A stretch of DNA of 64,000 nt from Voacanga thouarsii. Taxonomy: Eukaryota; Streptophyta; Magnoliopsida; Gentianales; Apocynaceae. The notes beneath the pieces are model-generated. The model was given only the letters and a program-made list of their open reading frames with translations. It made no database searches and had not been told where the DNA came from. This document shows positions 54,916 to 64,000 of the stretch, piece after piece (the first letter of the stretch is position 1; every line of letters begins with the position of its first letter). A program made the position numbers and the translations under genes. The DNA lies in NCBI GenBank assembly GCA_026120185.1, contig JANUWF010001491.1, positions 1,178,001-1,242,000 of the forward strand, given 5' to 3'.

Positions 54916-56160
54916 AACTTCAAAACTGTCATTATGTACCAATTTTATTAAAAAATATTATCTCTATTGCATGTTTAGGTTTATATGGATTTCATTTAAT
55001 TTTTAAGAATAAATGTTGTTCTTTTTCATTGAATGATATCCTCGATGGTTCGGCAACTTTGGTTAACGGTTCATATGCTCTAGTCATGGATAATCCAGTT
55101 CTCAATATAAACAATAAAAAACTAAAGATAGATAACCCAAACACCTCTTACTTATGGCATTGCCATTTAGGTCATGTAAATAAGAATTGTGTTTTTAAGT
55201 TACACAGGGTTGGTGACTTAAGGTCATTTGATTATGAATCATATAGCACTTGCGAGTCTTGTTTACTAAGTAAAATGGCCAAAACTCATTTTTTTTTAGT
55301 AAAGGAGAAAGGGCCAAAGAGTTATTAGAACTCATACATTCTGATGTATATGACCCAATGTCTATACAAGTAAGAGGAGGTTATAACTATTTCATAACCT
55401 TTATTGATGATTATGTATATAATAAAATACAAATCTGAAGCTTCTAAAAAGTTCAAGGACTTCAAGAATAAATCAGAGAAACAACTTGGTGAAAATATCA
55501 ACACTCTATGATCGGATCGATAAGATGAATATTTAAGCCAAGAGTTTCAGGTTTATCTTAGAGATAATGGGATATTATCTCAATGGACTCCACTACATAC
55601 ACCTCAACATAATGGTGTATTTGAGAGAAGGAATTGAATCCTTTCGGACATGGTACGAACCATGATGGCTTCTGCAGACTTGGCAAAATCGTTTTATGGC
55701 TATGCACTAGAGACTTCTATTTATATTCTAAATAGAGTTCCGTCAAAAACAGTTGATACTACAATATTTAAGATGTTCTTTGTCACTTGAGAGTATGGGG
55801 TTGTCATGCCTTTGTCAAAAGGCTACAGTCAGACAAACTTGAAAGTAACTGTGACAAGTGTTTGTGTGTAGGTTATTCGAAAGAATCTTTCGGGTATTAC
55901 TTCTATCTCCTCTCTGAAAACAAATTGTTTGTTTCAAAGCATGTTGTCTTCTTAGAGAAGGAGCACATGCTCAAAGGGAATAGTAGGAGTAAAATTGAAC
56001 TTAGTAAGTTCAAGAAGAATAAATAAACAAGGATCAGTCCTCTGATCCCACATCTGTTGAGAGAATAAATGAATCTTTTACCATATAAGATCCTCGTAGG
56101 TCTAGTAGGATACGTATAGCACCTAAGAGATAATGATTTCTCATAAGTGACCACAATGAT
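54916..56160 (+). pseudogene. pol: Copia B integrase
   Basis: The GAG-pre-integrase finger YLWHCHLGHVNKNCV ... CESC is in the frame 55029-55328. The core follows in broken frames, with the catalytic Glu kept in GVFERRN (about 55619). The C-terminal part MRVWGCHAFVKRLQSDKLES ... SFGYYFYLLSENK runs from 55787 to 56026. Part of the core between FIDDY and VKYKSE is shortened. Stops near 55326, 55512 and 55637 inactivate it. Confidence 0.9.
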
Positions 56161-56969
56161 GTATCTCTCATAGAAGAAGATGAGCCTACTACCTAAAAGG
56201 AAGTTCTAAACAGTTTAAAATTCGACAAATAGCTTGAGGCCATGAAGTCAAAGATAGATTCCATGTACGACAACCAAGTATGGACTTTAGTTGATCCACC
56301 CAAAGAAATCAAACCTATAACATGGTATTGACTATGATGAAATCTTCTCGCCAATAGCCATGTTAAAATCCATTAGGATACTCCTAGCTATTGCCACTCA
56401 TCATGATTATGAGATCTGGCAAATAGATGTGAAAATAACTTTCCTAAATGAAAATCTGACTAAGGATGTGTATATGACATAACCTGAGGGTTTCACATCC
56501 AATGATAGCATAAAAGTGTGCAAGTTGCAAGGGTCAATATATGGACTTAAGCAAGCTTCTAGGAGTTGGAACATCCATGTTGATGAAAGAATCAAAGAGT
56601 TTGGTTTCATTCAAAACATGGTTGAACCTTATGTGTACGAAAAGGTCAGTGGGAGTGCATACGTTTTCTTCTTACTCTATGTAGATGACATATTGCTTAC
56701 AGGAAACAATGTACCTGTCCTACAATCAGTTAAATTTTAGTTATCTAACAAATTCTCCATGAAAGACCTTGGAGAAGCAAGCAACATTCTTGGAATAAGG
56801 ATCTATATCGATAGGGTAAAAAGATTGCTAGGTCTTTCACAGTCTACATACATAAACAAAGTGCTAAAGAGTTGTAGCATGGATCAATCCAAAAAGGGAT
56901 TCTTGCCTATGTCCCATGGGATAATCCTTTCAACGTTGATTTCTCCTAAGATAAGTGTACGCTATGATA
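56161..56969 (+). pseudogene. pol: Copia B reverse transcriptase, truncated
   Basis: The N-terminus EAMKSKIDSMYDNQVWTLVD is readable at about 56235. A deletion removes the KWVFK...KARLVAKG block. RT continues with [54 protein letters not shown] and the intact catalytic YVDD (56678-56689). SNKFSMKDLGEASNILGIR and LGLSQSTYINKVLK follow. It is cut at 56969 by the chromovirus LTR. It has the best-preserved RT centre of the three copia copies. Confidence 0.92.
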
Positions 56970-57015
56970 TATAACACCCTACTACCTACGTACCCTATTA
57001 GGGTTGGGCATATCG

Positions 57016-57037
57016 CCCTGTCCATAGGACAAAAGGG
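57016..57037 (-). other. Conserved U5 hairpin (chromovirus LTR)
   Basis: Inner stem TGTCC/GGACA around TAT, outer stem CCC/GGG, 46 nt from the LTR end. Confidence 0.65.
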
Positions 57038-59287
57038 TCTTTATAACTAGGACTCACAAAAGAAAGGTGAGAAACAATCCAAAATAAACTTATTACAACT
57101 CAAATAATACATGAACAAATCCCAAAAATAAATAAATGTCTACTAGAGTATCTCAAAATAAAATACATAGAAAATGAAATAAGTCTTCAAAACAAAGGCA
57201 ATCTCTGATCATTAAGCTTCACAGCAAGATCGACCTAAAAGTATGGTATAAAAAGGTGATGCGACATAAATCTAGTAAGCTCGTGTGTGCTTTGAGTGCT
57301 TCAGGTAAAATAGTTCATGTATGCAAGTTGAGAAATTTTCATGAAAATAAGTGCTGGCAAGTCTCAAATAAATTTCACAAATGAGCAGTGGTATTTTTGT
57401 TTCAAAAGCCATACATGTATATAGTAAACGCAACCACTGAAAAGAAGTAGCCATGGCACCACGCATTGTGCACCATGACAAAAGAATGTTCAGGATGCCA
57501 TACTTTGTGCATACTGACATATGGTAGGTGTATAGCCTACCAAGTAAGATACGCCTCTATCTCTACACCCAAATATATCGGTTGTCCATTCCAAAAATAC
57601 ACATTCCACTTGACTATGCTTGCTAGCTCGGACTGATACGATCTACAGGACTGGCATCCTATCCAGGAAAGACTCACTCTTCAGAAGTGACCACCTACTG
57701 AGAGACTTGCCCTAACCTTTCAAAGATTAGTCCAAGTAGTCTATCGTTATTGAGTACTCAACGTTGTATTTCTCCTTCTTTGGAAAAGAAATATCAATCA
57801 ATGTGATTTCTTTGAAATAGCAATTATGGTTTCCAAAATTCTTTGTCAAAGTTGGTTTTTAGGAAAATTTTTACCATTTTGTATAAAATTGCTTATGCAC
57901 CTTAAAATGGCTTGTTTGACTGAAAACAAAAGGAAAATTGTCCATAATTGTATTCGTAGTACGATTTCTCGTATACATCATGTTTGACTTGCCAGGATGA
58001 CTTTGATCTTCAAACAGCTTTATGCAAGAACTTACCTGATCTATTATTTTTTCCTAGGTGCAATAGCCTTGCAAGATAATTCAAGGCAACCTAACCCTGC
58101 CTAGGGTAAATACAGGATATAAGTTCAAACATCCAAACAATACTTGCTTTAAATAAATAACTCTTAGGCTCAACTAGTTACAATAATATCTGGTTATGAC
58201 AACAATGCCTTAAGCTTTAACACTAGTTGATAACATATTTTATAGAATAAGACTAATTTAATAAGTAAAAATAAATAGGTGTTATAAATAATAAATAATA
58301 AATAAATTATAATATTACATATTTATTAAAAAATAATAAATAATTAGTAATATTAATAAATAAAATTAGTTATAAACAATGAGTACTATTAATAACAAAT
58401 CCTAATATTGGTAATAAATAATAAATAATATTATTACAAATAATAAGCAATATTAATAATAGATTATAAATAATTTTAATAAATAATAAATAACAAATAA
58501 ATTATTCTCATATAAATAATATTTATGAGTGTAAATAAAAGTTTTAGTAAGGGTAACTAATAATAATATGAATATAAAAGACATTTGATATTTATTTATT
58601 CCAATATATTGTTATTTATATTTAATAATGTTTAATAAAAATATTCTATTTATTTATCCAATAAAATACCAATATTTTAAATAATTATTTGTTTAAAAAA
58701 TATTTGTGTTCACCGAAATTAGTTAATTAAATAAAATAATAAGAATAAGAATAAGAATAATACTAACAATAATAAAAGTAGTTCTTACAATAAATTTTTA
58801 GTGGCTATAATGAAATACTTGAGAAAATTTATATACAAATTTATACACACATGGATCCAACAAATAACATGTCGATCTATCAAAAAATAGACTTATATTA
58901 ACATACATCACAACAAGGGTGATATTCTATTAGCCATAATATTATTTATAGATTTATCGAAAAATATAACGTCATGAAGGCATCATCAACAATGATGATA
59001 TAATGTGTATCATACATCAAAACATCCATAAAGTTCTTAATCATAATGAACACACAATGATCTTAAAGTATAATCCATACTTTGTGAATCACAACATTCA
59101 TTCAAAGCTTCATGTCGTAAATCTATTCCCTTTACCTACATACACATCTCCAACCCCTCATTATTCAATCAGCATATCAATCCATAATCTAAGAGCCTTA
59201 ATTTTGAGAATGTAAAGAGGAGATTAAGAAAGAAATACTTGTTTTGATGATCGTTAGTTGAATATATCACCTTGTTCAATGATGGTC

Positions 59288-59289
<2 letters not shown>

Positions 59290-59332
<43 letters not shown>
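59290..59332. repeat. (GA)n microsatellite
   Basis: GA tract of about 43 bp at the same LTR position as those at 1166 and 5816. Confidence 0.97.
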
Positions 59333-59334
<2 letters not shown>

Positions 59335-60931
59335 GTATGATTATGAAATGGTGATGATGAGATGAAGAAGGTCCAAGATGTTTAAATTTACCTTCTTGAT
59401 GTTCTTCTTATTCTTGACTGAAAAGTGTGTTTGATCCAAATAGAATATCAACTTTGGTGTTTTTGATGTTATAGAGTAGCGTATGAGTTAGAATGGAACG
59501 AATCCTAGTTGGTTTGAAGGATCTTGGAGTGATTTGGGATGAATAGAGATGATTGAATGTTGAAGAAGCTTAGTGTGTATTCTTGGCGTTCTTGAAAGGA
59601 AATTGAAAGAGAATGTTTCGTGTGAGTCTTGTGAATGATGGCCGAATGGCCTAGCTAGGGGAAAGGATTTTGGTTATCCAAGAAAGAGAGAAAGAGTTCT
59701 AGCTTTTTCAAATTTCAAATTAAGGGAAATGTGGAGATGTTTGAGGTAAAGGATTAGGTAATGGTTTTTGTTTCTTGATGGTTTCTTGTCCTTCAATGGT
59801 CGAATGGCTGAACTAGCTATAATTTGATCATGAAATGAAGGATTGTTCTGCTTCATAGCTGGCCAAAAATGGCGGTGAAATAGCAAAGGAAATTCTGGTT
59901 TAATCCTTTAGCAAGATGAGTGTTTAATGGAGGAAAAATTTGGAATTTAATTTTCAATTTTGAAAAGCATTGAATGGAGTAAAGATAGGTGTCTTTTTGA
60001 GGTGTGTTAATGGAGTCCTAATGACCAAGGTTGACGAAGAAGCCAAGGTTCTCTATCCATGGCTGTAACATAGCTGAGAATATGAAGAAGGATGATGAAG
60101 AAATTGGTTCTTACTTTAGATAGGCAAAGCTGGAAAAAATTTTCTGGAATTTAAGCTTTAGAACTCTTAGGAATTGAAATGATTTTGAGCATAAATTTCG
60201 GGCTACTTTGAAACGGATTTGCAGTTGGAATTTAGGAGTGTTTGGAGGTCCATTAATGGTGGCTTTCCAGCCACCATCGTGGAGAAGAAAGAAGAAAGTT
60301 TCAGGTGTTCTTGTGCACAAATGAATGGCTCAATGTTCATGTCCAAAGGTTGATTGTTTGCTGGAATAATTTCTGGTTTGGTATAGCTTGTACAAGCTGC
60401 GAATTTCCAAGGTATTTTCAGCTTTCATCTTACACAAGATGATTGGTTCTTTGCAAGAATTAGGTAGGGAAAGGTTGCTGCAATTTTCAAAAACCAGCCA
60501 TGAAGAATTTCTTGAAAATTTTACATATTTTAACAAAAACATGAACAAGAAGACAATGATGTTCTTGGAAGAATAGTTATGGTGATTTAATTGAAAACCT
60601 CTTCCTATTTTTCCTCCACAATTTCGGTCATCCTCCTCTCCACCAAGAGCTACAATTTTCAAAACTTCAAGCAAAGATTTATCCAAGATTTTTTATAGAT
60701 ATTAAATTGAATTAAAGAAATAAGAATAGTTTAAATTCGAATAGGTTAGGACAAGGCTTACAAGAATAATTGAGACAAAAATTCTATTAGAAATCTTTTT
60801 AGGACAAGATCATATGGTTAAGACATTACCATTGTATCTTCCCTAAGACAACATTCCTAGCTTTAAGGAATGTAAGAAAAAAGAAAATTCAAACATTGGT
60901 TAAGATAATTATGCATAAAACTTAGGTGACG

Positions 60932-60986
60932 AGATTTGAACTCAAGACCTTAGAGATAAAATCACAAAGCTCTAACGACTTAACCA
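60932..60986 (-). promoter_or_regulatory. tRNA-like A box/B box module in chromovirus LTR
   Basis: On the minus strand TGGTTAAGTCG (60986-60976) and AGTTCAAATCT (60942-60932), 44 nt apart, about 250 bp from the LTR start. A TTTT run follows about 20 nt after the B box. Confidence 0.6.
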
Positions 60987-61234
60987 CAACAACTCTTGTT
61001 CTTATTTTTCCAACCAAATTCTCTTCTTATCTAAGCCTCAAGCCATCTTCTATTTCGACCTCAATCAAAATTACCTTTTAACCGTTACTACTCAACAAGC
61101 ATAGATAAACTATGTAACCCATATACTACAAATCTATGGCACACAAAATCATTCAAGGAATATATTTTATGCAAGATGAAATGATATGCACCACATCCCT
61201 CTTACTCTAGGGTAGGTTTAGGTGAGATTTTACA

Positions 61235-61247
61235 TCCTCCTCTCCAT
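61235..61247 (-). other. Polypurine tract of the chromovirus
   Basis: Minus-strand ATGGAGAGGAGGA abuts the LTR start TGTAAAA. It follows the Pol end TTTCGGGACAAAATTCTTCT, the typical context in Tekay/Del elements. Confidence 0.88.
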
Positions 61248-62750
61248 AGAAGAATTTTGTCCCGAAATTCAGGTGTACCTTTATCTTAAGTCAGGGTATT
61301 TCTACTTCACCCATTCTTCCGTTTCCAACGCGACATCTTAAGTGCCGTGATGCTCCCATTGTACATTTCCATCGATATATACATATTTTGGAGAGTATTG
61401 ATACTTTGGTCTAAATTTTTTATTAGTTTCTTCACATAGCTCAAGTCGGGTTGCAATACCAATAGTTCGTCATTCAAAACATGTCTCGGGTTAGCATTGT
61501 ACTTCTTCGACTAAGACACATAAAATACATCTTGTATTTTCGTCAAACCATTTGGCAGATCCAGTCGAAACAGAACTGGTCCAATTCTTTTCAGGATTGG
61601 ACACGGTCCAAAATATCTCAGATTCTGCTTGTCACCTTTCGGATGCTTCAAGATTCCCCTACTCGGATTCAACCTCAAAAACACACTGTCTCTTACCTAT
61701 AATTCCAATTCCCTTTGCCTATTATCTGCATAACTTTTTTGTCGACTTTGAGCCACTTTTAACCTCTCTCTGATCAGCTTCACCTTATCTGATATTTCCT
61801 GAATGCAGACTTCTCCAAACTTTGTTATGTGACCATTTTCTAACCAACTCCAGTATAAAGGTACTTGACACTTATGCCCTTACAATGCTTCATATAGGGC
61901 CGTTCCAATCGAAGACTGGTAGCTATTATTGTAACCTAATTCAGCATATAGAATGCAATTAATCCACTTATCTCCAAAATCCAATACGCTATCTCTCAGC
62001 ATATCTTCTAATATTTGAATAACCATTTCTGACTAACCATCGATTTGCGAGTGTGCTATCGTACTGATCTTTAGATTAGAACCCATTTATTCTTGAAATT
62101 TGGCCTAAAATTGGGATGTAAACCCCAAGTCGTGGTCAGACACGATACTTGAAGGTACTCCATGTAAACTAAATACCTCCTGCACATATGTTTGAGCTAA
62201 CTTTTTCCATTATGTCCCTTACGTTCACCAGAATAAAATGTGCTAATTTAGTTAATCTCTCCGCCACTACCTATAGGGCATCCTTTTGGGTGCATGCCAT
62301 TAGGAGTCCAATAATGAAGTCCATGGTCACCTCTTCCCATTTCCATTCCGGTATCGGTAAAGGTTGCAACAATCCTACCGACGTTTTGTGCTTCGCTTTA
62401 ACTTTCTGACAATTCTGGCATGTGCAGACATACTTCACCATATCCTTCTTCATTCTGGGCCACCAATAGGCTTTCTTCGGATCTTGATACATTTTTACCT
62501 CTCCCGGATAAATAGTGTACTTGCTTTTATGCATCTCTTCTAAAATCTTATCCTTCAATAGTTGCTCATCAGGCATACACAGACGATCTTAGAAATACAT
62601 CACTCTCGTCTCATCTAGCCGAAATCTCTACCTTCCTGCTAAAGTTCTTTGTCCTTGAAAAGTTAAAACTCCGTATTACTTTACTGTGCTTTGGTAATTT
62701 CTTGCCTTAGATTCAGTATCAATTTCAGATTACTGACAATAGTCCTTCTT
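61248..62750 (-). pseudogene. pol: Chromovirus integrase and chromodomain-region remnant
   Basis: On the minus strand the integrase zinc finger ILEEMHKSKYTIYPGEVKMY ... CTCQNCQKVK has its second His changed to Tyr. The core has WEEVTMDFIIGL (first Asp), WVVVDRLTKLAHF, IVSDHDLGF (second Asp) and a Glu in DGQSEM. After stops and shifts come KLIRERLKVAQSRQKSYAD, PSRGILKHPKG and FGPCPILKRIG. A C-terminal stretch (LNDELLVLQPDLSY, then ILDQS-like residues) corresponds to the chromodomain region. Chromodomains of this lineage guide insertion to modified histones; this copy is too decayed to judge. Minus-strand Pol ends FRDKILLW before the polypurine tract. Confidence 0.88.
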
Positions 62751-63345
62751 TATTAAACTTCTTTCCTCCTATGTAGCCCATCTTGGACTTTTTGAATCAC
62801 TTGAATTCTCAATCTGGCCAATTTAATTTCACGACTCAGAGCATCTGCAATAACGTAGGCCTTTCCTGCGTGGTAGTTGATAGGACGACAATATTCTTCC
62901 AAAAATTCCATCCATCTTCGCTGCCTCAAATTTAAGTCCATCTAGGTAAAAATATATTTTAGACTCATGTGGTCGATGAACACCCCATACTTAGTTCCAT
63001 ATAAATAATGTCGCCATTTCTTTAAAGAAAAAATAATGGCAACCAGCTCCAAATCATGCGTCAGATAATTGACTTCGTGAGGCTTCAACTTCCAAGAGGC
63101 GTAGGCTATTACCTTCTTATCCTGTAACAATACCACTCCCAAACCTTCCCTAGAAGCTTCAGTATACAAAGTATACGGTTTATCTCCTTCTGGAAAACTT
63201 AGTACTGGAGCCGTCATTAATCTCCATTTTAGCTCTTGGAAAGTCTTCTTGCATTTCTCACTCCAGACAAAGGGTATATCTTTTTTCAACAATCGGGTCA
63301 TAGGTGATGCTAGCATTGAGAACCCGTTAATAAATCGACTATAAC
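62751..63345 (-). pseudogene. pol: Chromovirus RT end and RNase H
   Basis: From the break at 63345: [35 protein letters not shown] and [20 protein letters not shown]. RNase H follows with [20 protein letters not shown] (the usual first Asp is Glu), [19 protein letters not shown] and [11 protein letters not shown]. One in-frame TAG at 62942 is the only stop; the frame continues [17 protein letters not shown] and [20 protein letters not shown]. It is remarkably open for its age. The RT fingers and palm with the catalytic Asp pair are missing. Confidence 0.92.
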
Positions 63346-64000
63346 TGTTGGGTATCTCACGCATATCATATATGGCACAGTGAAAAAATACGAACGAGAT
63401 ACCACCCCAAGATCTGCATATGTGTGAAAAACAAGACATAAAGAGAACAAAGGTAACAGCTTTACCTTTCTTTGAGTGTCTAAAAAATAAAATTTTTCTT
63501 CTTCAAGTTAAGGCGCGATCCAACAATCCTCTTGATCAAACAACGCGAGCATTGAACGTCCAACCACTATAATCACAGTGTGTGATTATCACTAACAGAA
63601 ATCCACAAGGAGGACCACTCTCAAGCAGCAATATGTTTATGTGCTAGCATAAACAACGATGGCGGCAAGGGTTTTTTGCAAGAACAACGAGAGAGAGAGA
63701 GTAGAGAAAGTAGGGAATCGTGTGCCCTAGGGTTTTGGAGTTTTTCTTGTGTTTTTTTCTTGCCCAGAATTTCGTGCATATATCCTATATATATCACAAA
63801 AAAATCCTGTAGAAAATAGTCAATCTGGGAATTCCATACAGTTAGAATTCTCTAATTGTAATTAGAAATATCAAGTTCTCTAAATTATAATTTAGATCAT
63901 AAATTATAACTAATTATAATTTGGCCCACAACAAATTCTCATTTTTGCAATTAACCCCACTACGTTATCAAATAACATCTTGAGTATATAATCCTTTATT
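63346..64000 (-). repeat. Copia LTR of the copia A/B type, inverted, cut by window end
   Basis: The reverse complement shares AATTATAATTAGTTATAAT with the copia A and B LTRs, and TTGTTGGATCGC with copia A. A degenerate primer-site-like GTGGTATC (minus strand, 63405-63398) suggests that the LTR proper starts near 63410 and that the first 60 bases are interior. No gene. Confidence 0.7.

Larger units (their letters stand above)
48775..56969 (+). mobile_element. Copia B: gag-less relative of copia A
   Basis: A 5' LTR, truncated at its left end and split by a 3.9-kb solo LTR, is followed by the primer site (53488), a leader homologous to that of copia A, zinc knuckle and protease, integrase, and RT up to 56969, where the chromovirus LTR begins. 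The whole gag part before the zinc knuckle is missing. Stops and frameshifts throughout. Confidence 0.9.
56970..61234 (-). repeat. Chromovirus 3' LTR, 4265 bp
   Basis: On the minus strand TGTAAAATCTCACC (61234) to GGGTGTTATA (56970). It aligns with GL1 LTRs over its full length, with a GA tract (59290), tRNA-like module (60932) and U5 hairpin (57016) in place. Small open frames inside are not shared with the other copies. Confidence 0.92.
56970..63345 (-). mobile_element. Decayed Tekay/Del-type chromovirus (Ty3/gypsy), 3' half
   Basis: Minus orientation: RT end, RNase H, integrase, remnant of the C-terminal chromodomain region, polypurine tract and a 4265-bp 3' LTR. The 5' half is replaced at about 63345 by a copia LTR. 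The 3' LTR end interrupts the copia B RT. The LTR is of the same type and length as GL1's, so this is its probable autonomous counterpart. Confidence 0.9.

Noticed and set aside
1..64000. Host plant gene between the transposons
   Set aside because: Each interval was assigned to a LTR, leader or polyprotein remnant; no exon-intron gene with a non-transposon domain was found. Short exons could still be missed by eye.

Overview
The window looks like plant (angiosperm) nuclear DNA from a repeat-rich, gene-poor region. It is AT-rich, has no recognisable host exon, and essentially every base can be assigned to LTR retrotransposons of the Ty1/copia and Ty3/gypsy superfamilies, nested in one another and mostly decayed. 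Evidence for plants: primer-binding sites matching plant initiator-Met and Asp tRNAs, Athila-like Gag, a Tekay/Del-type chromovirus Pol ending, and copia Gag-Pol of plant type. I found no bacterial-type genes, rRNA, functional tRNA or CRISPR.

Layout. (1) 1-7765, minus: GL1, an element with two giant LTRs (the complete one is 4265 bp) around only 324 bp of interior. (2) 7766-9563, minus: 3' end of a copia element (RT, RNase H, LTR). (3) 9564-13582, plus: gypsy element F, a 3.6-kb 5' LTR, primer site and start of gag. (4) 13583-32450, plus: copia A, hosting three insertions: a complete pol-less Athila-like element (15655-24614, TSD ttgaa), a solo chromovirus-type LTR (25496-26884, TSD taaaa) and an LTR fragment (30200-31485). 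(5) 32451-44045, plus: gypsy element 3, gag-protease only, hosting a second pol-less Athila-like element (34851-42232, minus). (6) 44046-48774, minus: truncated SIRE-like copia. (7) 48775-56969, plus: copia B, sister of copia A, lacking gag, with a 3.9-kb solo LTR (49019-52896, TSD ataac) inside its LTR. (8) 56970-63345, minus: a decayed chromovirus with a 4265-bp 3' LTR of the GL1 type and readable RNase H, integrase and chromodomain remnant. (9) 63346-64000, minus: another copia LTR.

How the parts relate. The chromovirus at 56970-63345 is the likely source of enzymes for GL1-type elements. The two Athila-like elements form a non-autonomous family: Gag stops at the same conserved C-terminal residues, pol is absent, and a second ORF with an acidic tail takes its place. 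Their mobility must have depended on enzymes supplied in trans.

Most interesting signals: (a) a tRNA-like Pol III promoter module (A box and B box 43-44 nt apart) at about the same place, 250-300 bp inside the LTR, in five giant-type LTRs; (b) a conserved hairpin 43-53 nt before the LTR 3' end in five LTRs, with compensatory change in the most divergent copy; (c) the gag-plus-ORF2 family, with GC-rich islands duplicated between the LTR promoter and the region upstream of ORF2. All alignments were made by eye; boundaries given without a TSD are accurate to roughly 5-20 bases.
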